Virus record (IMG/VR): IMGVR_UViG_3300027899_000012 | Location: 1-64,000 of that record | Length of the DNA stretch: 64,000 nucleotides | Direction: 5' to 3' (one strand) | Source of the DNA: a virus | Shown: piece after piece, positions 57,263 through 64,000 of the stretch | Layout: each line of letters starts with the position of its first letter | How positions within the stretch are numbered: position 1 is the first letter of the stretch | The notes under the pieces: generated by a model | Database searches by the model: none | Told to the model about the DNA's origin: nothing | What the model saw: the letters and a program-made list of their open reading frames with translations, nothing else | Translations under genes and position numbers: made by a program

Positions 57263-57526
57263 ATGTCTGCAGCGACCAGCAAGAAATCGACGAAGACCCC
57301 CAAGCGCGAAACCTACGAGGCGACGGTGATGCTCAGAATCACCAGCGAATTCACCGAGCGGTTGGACAGGGCAGCAGACTTGCTCGCGACCAAGGAGCGA
57401 GCATTCGGGCGCGCGAGGAAAGTTGGCCGGGCGACTGTTGTCTACGAAGCGATGGTGCTAGGGCTTCCATTGCTGGAAAAGGACGTGGCAACGAAGAAGG
57501 GAGCGGCCGATGACGCAGCAGAGTGA
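57263..57526 (+). CDS. Putative ribbon-helix-helix regulator
   Basis: 87 residues. Basic start, then a strand (EATVMLRITSEF) followed by two helices (TERLDRAADLLATK; RATVVYEAMVLGLPLLEK), the ribbon-helix-helix layout of CopG/Arc-type DNA-binding proteins. It overlaps the next gene by 17 bases. Position beside a pair of divergent promoters suits an autoregulator. Confidence 0.5.
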   Translation: MSAATSKKSTKTPKRETYEATVMLRITSEFTERLDRAADLLATKERAFGRARKVGRATVVYEAMVLGLPLLEKDVATKKGAADDAAE

Positions 57527-57902
57527 GGAGAAGCCGGGTCTGGCGAAAGCCGGAGTGCCCGCGGAGATCGCGGAAGTGCAGTCGGAGCCCGCACCCACGA
57601 TCGAAGTGGTCGATGCCCAGGAAATGCTGCTTCAACGCGTCTTGCAGCACGCTTTGAACGTCCTGGTGGCCTTCCGGATCCGCGCCATCGATCGCACCGT
57701 GTACCTGCTCAAGGACATGAGCGCCGAGGATCTAGAAACGGCCGTGTCCGTGGCCGAACTCACCAAGCTCGCGATCGAGCACAAGTGCGAGGGCATCGAC
57801 CTGCTGACCAAGCCGCCCGTGGTAATCGTCACCGAGACGGCCATCCGCGACAGGAACGACACGGTAGTGACCGGTGCAGGCGGGGTTTTCAACGATCGCT
57901 AA
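57510..57902 (+). CDS. Hypothetical helical protein
   Basis: 130 residues from ATG 57510. Helical centre (AQEMLLQRVLQHALNVLVAF) and a strand-rich end (PPVVIVTETAIRDRNDTVV). Overlaps the putative RHH gene and converges with the following minus gene (4-base overlap). Function unknown. Confidence 0.45.
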   Translation: MTQQSEEKPGLAKAGVPAEIAEVQSEPAPTIEVVDAQEMLLQRVLQHALNVLVAFRIRAIDRTVYLLKDMSAEDLETAVSVAELTKLAIEHKCEGIDLLTKPPVVIVTETAIRDRNDTVVTGAGGVFNDR

Positions 57903-58432
57903 GAGGTCGCGGTATCCGCGGGCAATTCGTCCGCCATCTCGTACTTCGCGAACTTCGTCTTGCTGCCCACGCGTTTGACCACTCCCATCGATTCCAGCCA
58001 CTTCATCGCCATCCGAACCCGGAACCGGCTCACGCCGAAGCTCCGAAGGTGATCGTGCGCTTCGGTCAGCGAAACGGGCGCTCCGATCGAAATCATGAAA
58101 TCTCGAAGCTCGGACCGGATCATGTCCGGAGACGTGTCCTGCATGCAGGCAGGCCCGCGAGCGTCCGAGTTTCGGGCTTTGCGGAGCGACTTGGCGACGC
58201 GCGCTCGCTGGTAGCCAGGCCCTGACAGGTGATTGCCTCCCCTGCCCTCCGCCGTGATCGTGAGGCGCACGTCTCCTTCGGCGACCGGAACGGCCGACAG
58301 TCCGCGCGCGAACTCGATGTGCAGCTGCGCGTGCATGACCGCAAGAGAATCAGCCACGTCCGCGGGGTAGTATCGCTCGAATACTTCCTTGAAACCCCGC
58401 TTCAAATGCATGTGATTGATTGTGTCTGGCAC
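57899..58432 (-). CDS. Putative winged-helix DNA-binding protein
   Basis: 177 residues from GTG 58432, which lies 6 bases after a -10, supporting GTG over the later ATG 58411. C-terminal 70 residues (SELRDFMISIG...LTEAHDHLRSFGVSRFRVRMAMKWLESMGVVKRVG) look like a winged helix-turn-helix with a wing after KRVGS. Probable transcriptional regulator. Confidence 0.55.
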   Translation of the reverse strand: MPDTINHMHLKRGFKEVFERYYPADVADSLAVMHAQLHIEFARGLSAVPVAEGDVRLTITAEGRGGNHLSGPGYQRARVAKSLRKARNSDARGPACMQDTSPDMIRSELRDFMISIGAPVSLTEAHDHLRSFGVSRFRVRMAMKWLESMGVVKRVGSKTKFAKYEMADELPADTATS

Positions 58433-58438
58433 GTGCTA

Positions 58439-58467
58439 AGCATCGCATGATGCTTCGCCAGGCGCAA
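58439..58467 (-). promoter_or_regulatory. Leaderless-type promoter
   Basis: Minus strand TTGCGC (58467-58462), 17 bases, GATGCT (58444-58439), 6 bases, GTG 58432. Confidence 0.55.
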
Positions 58468-58468
58468 C

Positions 58469-59179
58469 CTACCGTCGGGGTGGGCCGCCGAAAGCTTCCC
58501 AAATTCGCCCGGTGATATCCCAATGGATGTCGGCGAAGAAGAATCCCACCGTGGCGAGGCAGAAAACGACGACGCCCGCTTGCATGCCCACTCCGACTTC
58601 TCCGCCCACGGCTGGTCGGGCCAGGCCCATGTTGGCGAACGTGTTGGCCGCGCGCACGAAGTTCGCGACGTAGTCGTTCTGGCCGTACATGCCCAGAATG
58701 CCGGGGCCCGAAGTCATACCGGTGTCCTTGCACGCGCTGCCACCGTTGTAGGCCTTGACGCCCGAGAGAACGCATCCTCCGTGCGCGGCCGTGTTTTTCA
58801 GGATCACGTCGGCCGCATCCGGGATCTGATCGGCCGGGTTCGACATGTAGTACGAGCAGTCGGGGTGGCCGTACATTCTGCAGGTGAAAGGCATGAACTG
58901 CATCAACCCGCACGCGCCAGCAGACGAGCACAGTTTCGGGTTGCCGCCCGTCTCGATCTTCATGATCGCGACCAGCCACGAGGTCGGGATCGAGTATTTG
59001 TCGGCGGCGGCCTGGATCGGGACGCCCCAGTCTTCCCAAATCTTCGCGATCTGCTTGCCGTGCGCTCCCGCTGCGTCCCAGGCGGGGAAGCCTGCCCCCT
59101 CCACTTCAAAGCGGCCGTCGGGCAGCCAGCGGTAGGGCACGCCGCAGGGGTTGTGCCAGGTATTCGGGGCGATGAGCAT
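58469..59179 (-). CDS. Membrane-anchored lytic transglycosylase
   Basis: 236 residues. SLT-type lysozyme fold: catalytic Glu in IMKIETGGNP (about 92-101), GACGLMQFMP (about 108-117) and VKAYNGGS (about 156-163). A membrane segment near the C-terminus (about 202-222, GMQAGVVVFCLATVGFFFADI) anchors it, unlike secreted SLTs. Start ATG 59179 is 7 bases after TATCCT. It is divergent from the M15 peptidase, and together they would cut glycan and peptide bonds of peptidoglycan. Confidence 0.8.
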   Translation of the reverse strand: MLIAPNTWHNPCGVPYRWLPDGRFEVEGAGFPAWDAAGAHGKQIAKIWEDWGVPIQAAADKYSIPTSWLVAIMKIETGGNPKLCSSAGACGLMQFMPFTCRMYGHPDCSYYMSNPADQIPDAADVILKNTAAHGGCVLSGVKAYNGGSACKDTGMTSGPGILGMYGQNDYVANFVRAANTFANMGLARPAVGGEVGVGMQAGVVVFCLATVGFFFADIHWDITGRIWEAFGGPPRR

Positions 59180-59186
59180 GTCCCCG

Positions 59187-59192
59187 AGGATA
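59187..59192 (-). promoter_or_regulatory. -10 element, leaderless arrangement
   Basis: Minus strand TATCCT ends 7 bases before ATG 59179; weak -35. Lies within the promoter region of the divergent M15 gene. Confidence 0.35.
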
Positions 59193-59198
59193 GCGGCG

Positions 59199-59228
59199 TT
59201 GTGGCGATCGCGGGAGTGCGCGTACCAT
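59199..59228 (+). promoter_or_regulatory. Leaderless-type promoter
   Basis: TTGTGG (59199-59204), 18 bases, TACCAT (59223-59228), 7 bases, ATG 59236. Nearly the same hexamers as the SGNH gene promoter. Confidence 0.6.
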
Positions 59229-59235
59229 GTGCACC

Positions 59236-59841
59236 ATGGAAGTGCAGTGGAAGTGGGTGATGATTGCGGGCGGCGTGATCGTGGCGGTGCCCGTGATCGC
59301 GTACCTGCTGGAACGAAACGCCCTGGCGGCACTCCCCGTTGGGGTCCCCGGCACAACCGGGGGGACAGCCAACGCGCAGTCGCAGGCGAACTTCGGGCCC
59401 CTTGAATTCGTGCCAGACCCGCAGTCGAACAACCCGGAGGCGATCAAGATCACCAACGGCTGGGCCGAAGCGAATGTCGTGAGCGTCCCGATCCCGCAGC
59501 TGGGCAAGAACGTCGCCTGGCACCGGAAATGCGCTGACCAGCTGGTGCAGCTGTTCGACGCCTGGGAGCAGGCTGGGCTGATCGGACAGATCATCACATG
59601 GGGCGGCTCTTGGAACCCGCGCTTCGTGAGAGGTAGCCGCACCAGTCTCTCCAACCACGCGTTCGCCACAGCATTCGACATCAACGCGCAATGGAACCCC
59701 ATGGGCAGCCCGGCAGCGGCATCCGGCGAGTACGGCAGCGTGCAAGACCTCGCATTGATCGCCAAGTCTCTCGGCTGGCGCTGGGGAGGGGATTACACCG
59801 GAAGGCCCGACGGGATGCACTTCGAGCGGCTGTCCTGCTGA
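59236..59841 (+). CDS. Membrane-anchored M15-type D,D-peptidase
   Basis: 201 residues. N-terminal membrane segment (about 7-26, VMIAGGVIVAVPVIAYLL). The catalytic domain has SLSNHAFATAFDIN (about 134-147: zinc ligands His and Asp) and DGMHFE (about 192-197: third ligand His), the VanY/endolysin signature. It cleaves peptide crosslinks of peptidoglycan. ATG 59236 is set by the promoter; an ATG three codons earlier overlaps the -10. A hairpin with a U-rich tail follows the stop. Confidence 0.8.
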   Translation: MEVQWKWVMIAGGVIVAVPVIAYLLERNALAALPVGVPGTTGGTANAQSQANFGPLEFVPDPQSNNPEAIKITNGWAEANVVSVPIPQLGKNVAWHRKCADQLVQLFDAWEQAGLIGQIITWGGSWNPRFVRGSRTSLSNHAFATAFDINAQWNPMGSPAAASGEYGSVQDLALIAKSLGWRWGGDYTGRPDGMHFERLSC

Positions 59842-59842
59842 G

Positions 59843-59872
59843 CCAGATCGTTCTGGATCTTATTTATATGGC
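59843..59872 (+). terminator. Rho-independent-like terminator
   Basis: CCAGA-TCGT-TCTGG (59843-59856) then ATCTTATTTATAT, 2 bases after the M15 stop. May equally be the left-end structure of the tnpB insertion. Confidence 0.5.
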
Positions 59873-59885
59873 GTGGTAGACATGA

Positions 59886-61076
59886 GTGGTGTCGCACAGA
59901 AACATCGAGATCGCGTGGACTCCAAACGGAAAAGCCGCTTGGGCGACGTTCACGGCCAGTCGCAAGGAGGCTGCTCGTCTTTGGTGCGATCTCGTCAAGC
60001 GCCACGCGCGTCTTCGTCGGCTTAACTGGAAATGGCCGTCACTTTCTCGCTGGCAGCGCTGGGGCAAAAAGCGGTATCCGGGATTGCTAGCGCAGAGCGT
60101 TCAACAGATCATTACGGAATTCTGCGAAGCCGTGAATTCGGCGACGCAACTGCGCAAGCGGGGTCACGCCGACGCTCGCTACCCATGTCGACTTCCGAAG
60201 TATCACGACGTCACGTACACGAATCAGGGTGCCCGCATTCGCGATGGAAATTTGTTTTTGCCAAATGGCAAGAGCGGTACGCTGCGTGTAAAGATACCCA
60301 GCACGCTAACGCTGCCGGGACGATTGATGGAAGTACAGGTGGCTTTCGGGCGAGTACTTATCTCGTGCGAGATAGCCGATGATGTGCGCCACGTCTCGGG
60401 CGTGATAGGGGTGGATCTCGGCGTGAATACGCTGATCGCGGCAGGCGACGACCAGCGCGCCGTACTGGTGAGTGGGAGAGAAGCCAAGGCCACGGTGCAG
60501 TGGCGTGCCAAGAAGCTCGCGTCGATATGGTCGGCACAATCTTCGCGAACGAAGGGCTCGCGGCGGTGGAGGCGACTGGAACGCAGAAAACATCGCATGC
60601 TCGACAAAGCGCAGTTCCGTATCCGAGACATCACGCACAAGGCGACGAGAATCGTCGCGGACGCCTTCCCGCGCGCCAGTGCAGTGGTGGGAAAGCCATT
60701 CAACGGCGCTGGCGACAAACTAGGAAAAAAACAAGCTCAGCAAGTGTCTCAGGCCTGCAACGCGAAAATAATCGCGTTGCTAGATTACAAGTGTTCGGGA
60801 GCTGTGGAAATCCCCGAGCCGTACACCTCGCAGACCTGTCCGGTATGCGGGGAGCGTCGCCGCTGTGGGCGAGTCTTTCGGTGTGCGTGCGGACTAGTGG
60901 TCCCGCGCGACGTGGTTGGTTTTACGAACATTCGACGAATCGGGTTGCGCGGGAGGATGGCCCCGTCTCCCGAGGTTGCAACAAACATCATGTTTGTGAG
61001 GCCGACTCGCAAGTATCCCGTGGCAGCACGGGTAGTTCCGGCGGAACCCCGGCAAGTAGCTCAGGCTCAAGCCTGA
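59886..61076 (+). CDS. tnpB: TnpB RNA-guided nuclease-like protein, Glu replaced
   Basis: 396 residues from GTG 59886. RuvC motif I GVDLGVNTLIA (about 175-185) keeps Asp; the C-terminal zinc finger CPVCGERRRCGRVFRCACG and RuvC motif III PRDVVGFTNI keep their Asp. At motif II the sequence reads AVVGKPFN, where this TnpB group has, from memory, VVGEPFN; the catalytic Glu would thus be Lys. The C-terminal tail of about 50 residues is probably read from RNA-coding sequence. Either an inactivated copy or an RNA-guided binder. Confidence 0.75.
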   Translation: MVSHRNIEIAWTPNGKAAWATFTASRKEAARLWCDLVKRHARLRRLNWKWPSLSRWQRWGKKRYPGLLAQSVQQIITEFCEAVNSATQLRKRGHADARYPCRLPKYHDVTYTNQGARIRDGNLFLPNGKSGTLRVKIPSTLTLPGRLMEVQVAFGRVLISCEIADDVRHVSGVIGVDLGVNTLIAAGDDQRAVLVSGREAKATVQWRAKKLASIWSAQSSRTKGSRRWRRLERRKHRMLDKAQFRIRDITHKATRIVADAFPRASAVVGKPFNGAGDKLGKKQAQQVSQACNAKIIALLDYKCSGAVEIPEPYTSQTCPVCGERRRCGRVFRCACGLVVPRDVVGFTNIRRIGLRGRMAPSPEVATNIMFVRPTRKYPVAARVVPAEPRQVAQAQA

Positions 61077-61109
61077 GAAGCCCCATCCTTCGGGATGGGG
61101 AGGTTCACC
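61060..61109 (+). ncRNA. Predicted 3' scaffold of tnpB guide RNA (omega RNA)
   Basis: Stem CTCAGGCT-CA-AGCCTGAG (61060-61077) contains the tnpB stop; a second stem CCCCATCC-TTCG-GGATGGGG (61081-61100) ends in AGGTTCACC. This two-hairpin end is the usual omega RNA scaffold; the guide would begin after 61109. The upstream boundary is unknown. Confidence 0.5.
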
Positions 61110-61184
61110 AGTGGGGTGGTGGTCGCGTGGGAGGGGGATAGGGGCCAAGTTCTCGCTGGTTTAGGTCATTTCGGCTGAGCGCGG

Positions 61185-61214
61185 TTGTGCGCCGCTTGCC
61201 TATCGACGTACCAT
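61185..61214 (+). promoter_or_regulatory. Leaderless-type promoter
   Basis: TTGTGC (61185-61190), 18 bases, TACCAT (61209-61214), 6 bases, GTG 61221. Confidence 0.6.
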
Positions 61215-61220
61215 AGGCCC

Positions 61221-61994
61221 GTGGACTACCGCGCCTCAACCCCCTGGCTTCTCGGCGGCATCTTGATGCTCACCGGCGTCGGCATCGTGTACGCGATGCG
61301 ACAAGGAGCCGGCGTGTGCAACGTCTCGGTGCGGCCGGGAGACCGGGTGCTGCTGTTCGGTGACAGCCTGGCCGTAGGTCTCTCGGCTCCGTTCCGATCG
61401 GTCGCCAAGCAGGGAGGATGCGATTTCACTTCCCAGGCCGAAACGAGCACGAGCATGGCGCAGTGGCTCAGCGAGCCACGCCAATCGCAGCTGCAGGCGC
61501 TGATGGCTTCTTTTCAGCCGACAGTCGTGCTGGTGAGCCTTGGGACGAACGACTCCAAGGGAAACGCGGAGACGTCGAGACTCGCCGCCCAGATCGTGCA
61601 GATCCGAGACTGGATCGCGAGCACCGGCGCCAAGCTGGTCTGGGTGCTGCCCCCGAAGCTTCCCTTCCCCGAACGCGTGAGCGCTGGCGTTCGAGCCGCA
61701 GGCATTGACGGCTTTCCGTCAGCGAACCTCCCCTTGCCCCAGGTGGACGGAATCCATCTGACGGGGCGAGGATACGCGGGGTGGGCCGAACACATCTGGG
61801 CCTTCCTCAGTTGCTCTCCCACGCCCTCGGACGCCCTGGCGGGGCTGGGCGCGGCGCTGCATCCTGTCCTGCCGTCGTTCATGGTCCCTGCGCGGCCGGC
61901 GCGAGTTCAGCAGACTACGCAGGCGCAGCAGCAGATGCAGCAGAGGTCGCGGAGCAACAAGAGAAGGCGGGGCAAGAAGCGGAGGATGGGCTAG
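61221..61994 (+). CDS. Membrane-anchored SGNH hydrolase
   Basis: 257 residues from GTG 61221, supported by the promoter; an upstream ATG would precede it. N-terminal membrane segment (about 7-26, TPWLLGGILMLTGVGIVYAM). SGNH blocks: GDSLAVG (about 47-53), GTNDS (about 109-113) and DGIHLTG (about 184-190). C-terminal 30 residues are Gln- then Arg/Lys-rich. Probably removes acyl groups from peptidoglycan or a surface glycan, cooperating with the nearby transglycosylase and peptidase. Confidence 0.8.
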   Translation: MDYRASTPWLLGGILMLTGVGIVYAMRQGAGVCNVSVRPGDRVLLFGDSLAVGLSAPFRSVAKQGGCDFTSQAETSTSMAQWLSEPRQSQLQALMASFQPTVVLVSLGTNDSKGNAETSRLAAQIVQIRDWIASTGAKLVWVLPPKLPFPERVSAGVRAAGIDGFPSANLPLPQVDGIHLTGRGYAGWAEHIWAFLSCSPTPSDALAGLGAALHPVLPSFMVPARPARVQQTTQAQQQMQQRSRSNKRRRGKKRRMG

Positions 61995-62353
61995 TACGCG
62001 CAGCCGATGCATGTCGGCGGCATGTCCAGTTGCGATCCCGAAGGACCGCCGGGCAGAAGCTTCGCGCACGAGATGGCTCCCAAGTCGTGGATGCAATCGT
62101 TGCAGTATCCCGTGGCCGGAGTGTTGCACCCTCCTTTGCAGCAGTCGGTGACCTCGGCCTGGGTAGGGCTCTCGCAGGATTGCCCCGGAGACAGGCTCAG
62201 CCCGCACTGCACGAGCTTGGTGCACAGAACGCTCATAACGTCCTCGCAAACTCCGTAAACGGTGTAGGTGTTTGCGGCCGGTTTGGGGCTCGAATCAGAA
62301 GATGAGCACGCTGAAAGAGCAGCGAGCATCGAAATTAGAATCGACAGTTTCAT
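61991..62353 (-). CDS. Cys-rich lipoprotein
   Basis: 120 residues. Signal peptide MKLSILISMLAALSAC with lipobox LSAC (cleavage before C16), followed by SSSDSSPKP, the usual linker. Mature part has about ten Cys in a small disulphide-rich domain. ATG 62353 is preferred to the GTG nine codons earlier since the signal then has a normal n-region. It shares its stop palindrome with the SGNH gene end. Could be a spanin-like or surface-exclusion lipoprotein; unproven. Confidence 0.7.
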   Translation of the reverse strand: MKLSILISMLAALSACSSSDSSPKPAANTYTVYGVCEDVMSVLCTKLVQCGLSLSPGQSCESPTQAEVTDCCKGGCNTPATGYCNDCIHDLGAISCAKLLPGGPSGSQLDMPPTCIGCAY

Positions 62354-62376
62354 GGGTGTCCGACTTTCTGTTGCAC

Positions 62377-62769
62377 TCACGCCTTCGCTCCGGGCTTGCC
62401 GCCGGTTAGAGTTGCTTCCATGGCCGAAATGAACGATCCGAACGCCGGCCCTCCCGGGTCGAGACCGTAGAGCTTGAACAGGGCGCGGAGGTCGTTAGCG
62501 AGCCGCGCTTCCCAACCCGGGGTGCCGAGATGCTTCTCCGGTGCGGCAGGCATAGGGAAGATGATCTTGTTCTTGCCGTTGAGTGTGCACCCCCAGCAAG
62601 TTCCGTGTTTCTCGTGATGCGCGTACACAGTATCAAACATGGCCCCAACCCTCCCGGTGCCAGGGCAGTGGTTTTCCTCGATGTCCTCCTGCGCGCTGTA
62701 CCCACCTTCTTCGTCGTCGGGGACTTCCACTTCAATCTCGTACGTGCATCGAACTCGAACCTTTCTCAC
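62377..62769 (-). CDS. Hypothetical protein
   Basis: 130 residues from GTG 62769 (GTGA coupling to the exonuclease). N-terminus RVRCTYEIEVEVPDDEEGG is a beta strand plus acidic loop; GTCWGCTLNGKN gives a CxxC. The rest is helical. No family recognised. Confidence 0.45.
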   Translation of the reverse strand: MRKVRVRCTYEIEVEVPDDEEGGYSAQEDIEENHCPGTGRVGAMFDTVYAHHEKHGTCWGCTLNGKNKIIFPMPAAPEKHLGTPGWEARLANDLRALFKLYGLDPGGPAFGSFISAMEATLTGGKPGAKA

Positions 62770-63551
62770 TTTGCACCTCCGCCCTTGGCCGCAGCTTCCG
62801 CCCTTCGAGCGGCCACGGCCTCGTCGTGCTTGATCTGCGCTTGCCTCATCGCAGGCAGCACTTCTTCGAGCCTGTGAGGCAGCTTCGGTGCCATGGCGAG
62901 AAGGATGCGACCGGCCGCGTAGGCGTCGCCCTTGGCCCGGTGCTTGTGCCAGTCGCCGACCCCCCACCTCTCTGCTACCGAGGCCAATCCCCTTCCCTTT
63001 GCGCTCGGATTGAGCACGATGTCGAGCGCCATCGTGTCCAGAATCACCTTGTGCTCGCTTTCGATTTCGTCGAGGGAAGCTTCGGAAGGCTTGATCGTGC
63101 CGGCAGCGAGGCACCTGGTGATCTCGACTTGAAGCATGCGCTGGTCAAATCGAGCGTTGTGGGCCACGCGAACGGCCGCCTGGTGAAAGACGTGCCTCAC
63201 GAGCCAGAAATTCTGGGCAAATGTTGGCGCTGTTGCGATGTCGGCGACAGTCAAACCGTTGACCCCAAGCGCCTCCACAACCCGGGCGTCGGTCGTGTCT
63301 ATCGAGCCGGGGTTCACGAAGAACGCCCAGTCAACGACCTTGACGCCATCCTCCCAAAGTACGGCACCGAATTCAAGGATGCGAGCGTCGTCGTCCGTTC
63401 CGGTGGTCTCGGTGTCGAACGCGACGATCCTGTGCGCCCACGAGGGCAAGACGACCGGCGCGGGCGGGGGCTTGGGCGGAGGGGGTTTGGCCGCTGGCAG
63501 CTTCGCGCCCTCGTCTGGCGGCATGATGAAGTCGTCGTTGGGATCGCTCAT
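62766..63551 (-). CDS. DEDDh 3'-5' exonuclease (DnaQ-like)
   Basis: 261 residues from ATG 63551, 2 bases after the upstream stop. Exo I AFDTETTG (about 43-50: Asp, Glu), Exo II AHNARFDQRML (about 130-140: Asp) and Exo III HRAKGDA (about 205-211: His, Asp) are complete. N-terminal 35 residues are Pro-rich. Could proofread, trim DNA ends or degrade RNA. It is the only nuclease here with all catalytic residues apart from the recombinase. Confidence 0.8.
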   Translation of the reverse strand: MSDPNDDFIMPPDEGAKLPAAKPPPPKPPPAPVVLPSWAHRIVAFDTETTGTDDDARILEFGAVLWEDGVKVVDWAFFVNPGSIDTTDARVVEALGVNGLTVADIATAPTFAQNFWLVRHVFHQAAVRVAHNARFDQRMLQVEITRCLAAGTIKPSEASLDEIESEHKVILDTMALDIVLNPSAKGRGLASVAERWGVGDWHKHRAKGDAYAAGRILLAMAPKLPHRLEEVLPAMRQAQIKHDEAVAARRAEAAAKGGGAK

Positions 63552-63553
63552 GG

Positions 63554-64000
63554 CTAGTTGTTTCCCGGGGGAGGGGTGCTGCGGAGCATGTGTGCTCCCT
63601 CCGGCTCCATCACGGTCGCAAAGCCGTCCCACTCGTCGATCGCGGTCAAGCCGAAGGATGCGATCTGGCTCGACTCAGTCAGGCCGTACTGGTTGGCGAG
63701 CGAGCATCCCACCACGTACCAGGGGCACGCGAGATCGGAGTCAGGAAGGCAGTCGATCCCGTTCTTCACCAGGAAGCGAATCATCCCGGCCAGGTACGCC
63801 AGAAGCGGAGCGATCGCTTCAGCTTTCACTCCAGCGTGAGGGTTAGGGGAAAGCCTCTTGAATGATTCGACTGCGGCTGCGCGGTAGTCGGCCATCAGCT
63901 GAGCAAGCGGCGTAGGAGAGCCCACAACCCTGGCCTTCGGGGGAAGGCGTTCGACGATGTTGTCTCGCTCCGGCTTGCCATGCCCTCCCCGGCATATTCC
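63554..64000 (-). CDS. Partial hypothetical protein (runs off window)
   Basis: 149 residues visible; the frame is open to the window edge, with coding-like CRGGHGKPERDNIVERLPPK at the left, so the true start lies beyond 64000. A GTG at 63925 is a less likely start. Helical, Pro-rich end (RSTPPPGNN). Coupled to the exonuclease. No motif recognised. Confidence 0.5.
   Translation of the reverse strand, partial: GICRGGHGKPERDNIVERLPPKARVVGSPTPLAQLMADYRAAAVESFKRLSPNPHAGVKAEAIAPLLAYLAGMIRFLVKNGIDCLPDSDLACPWYVVGCSLANQYGLTESSQIASFGLTAIDEWDGFATVMEPEGAHMLRSTPPPGNN

Larger units (their letters stand above)
59886..61109 (+). mobile_element. IS200/IS605-type tnpB insertion without tnpA
   Basis: A lone tnpB followed by two hairpins typical of an IS605 right end, ending at about 61109 (AGGTTCACC). 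No tnpA is nearby. The left boundary is somewhere in 59842-59885, an AT-rich stretch. Base composition is less GC-rich than the flanks, consistent with recent arrival between the M15 and SGNH genes. Confidence 0.65.

Noticed and set aside
57510-57902. Small terminase-like assignment for the 130-residue helical protein
   Set aside because: Only size and helicity fit; no helix-turn-helix or neighbouring large terminase.
59842-59885. Exact left end of the tnpB element
   Set aside because: The AT-rich stretch and hairpin could be either an IS end or a host terminator; nothing marks a precise boundary.
1-64000. CRISPR arrays, tRNA and rRNA genes
   Set aside because: No regularly spaced repeat series or cloverleaf/rRNA-like sequence was recognised by eye; a tRNAscan or repeat search was not possible.

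Overview
This 64 kb window is GC-rich bacterial-type DNA that looks like part of a large phage, prophage or virus-derived element. The evidence is a compact cluster of beta-rich and membrane proteins with a tandemly duplicated coat-like gene, a long array of LamG-type adhesion proteins, four cell-wall or ester-cleaving enzymes, a very large tyrosine recombinase, a SNF2 helicase and dozens of tiny genes overlapping by ATGA/GTGA/TGATG. I recognise no terminase, portal, tail, tape-measure or DNA polymerase gene and no ribosomal, tRNA or metabolic genes. Shine-Dalgarno sites (AGGAGG type) and sigma70-like promoters are bacterial. The host cannot be fixed; a GC-rich Gram-negative (possibly Myxococcota, from the Cys-rich lipoprotein style) is only an inference.

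Layout: 1-11.0 kb (+) putative virion module: two paralogous coat-like proteins made by a tandem duplication, two further structural-looking proteins, four proteins with predicted membrane segments, a J-domain protein, a zinc protein and two GT4-type glycosyltransferases. 11.0-20.9 kb (-) a LamG/concanavalin-like array, one member carrying an SGNH hydrolase. 21.0-30.9 kb (mostly -) a 1469-residue tyrosine recombinase, two unknown proteins, a SNF2 helicase, a CxxCxGxG protein and a YkgJ-type Cys-cluster protein. 30.9-45.2 kb (-) small unknown and zinc-ribbon genes; many starts are preceded by a conserved short hairpin with a GTG triloop. Inside it lies a Ycf46-like AAA+ ATPase / DUF1257 / DUF2997 module whose ATPase has its acidic motif before the P-loop. 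45.2-45.6 kb is a divergent intergenic region. 45.6-46.7 kb (+) small membrane proteins. 46.9-55.5 kb (-) another long train of small genes, coiled-coil proteins and a muramidase-like protein. 55.6-62.0 kb mixed strands: anchored lytic transglycosylase, M15 peptidase, SGNH hydrolase, putative DNA-binding proteins and an inserted tnpB. 62.0-64.0 kb (-) a lipoprotein, a DEDDh exonuclease and a gene cut by the window end.

Two cis-element families stand out. (1) Many first genes carry a promoter whose -10 hexamer ends exactly 6 or 7 bases before the start codon (TTGNCN-N17/18-TANNNT-N6/7-ATG), predicting leaderless mRNAs. (2) In 33.6-44.6 kb, eight minus-strand starts have a 6-8 bp stem with a GTG (once ATG) triloop 14-17 bases upstream, usually followed by AGAAAGC. 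Both point to element-specific expression control. All functions are read from motifs by eye; no database search was run.
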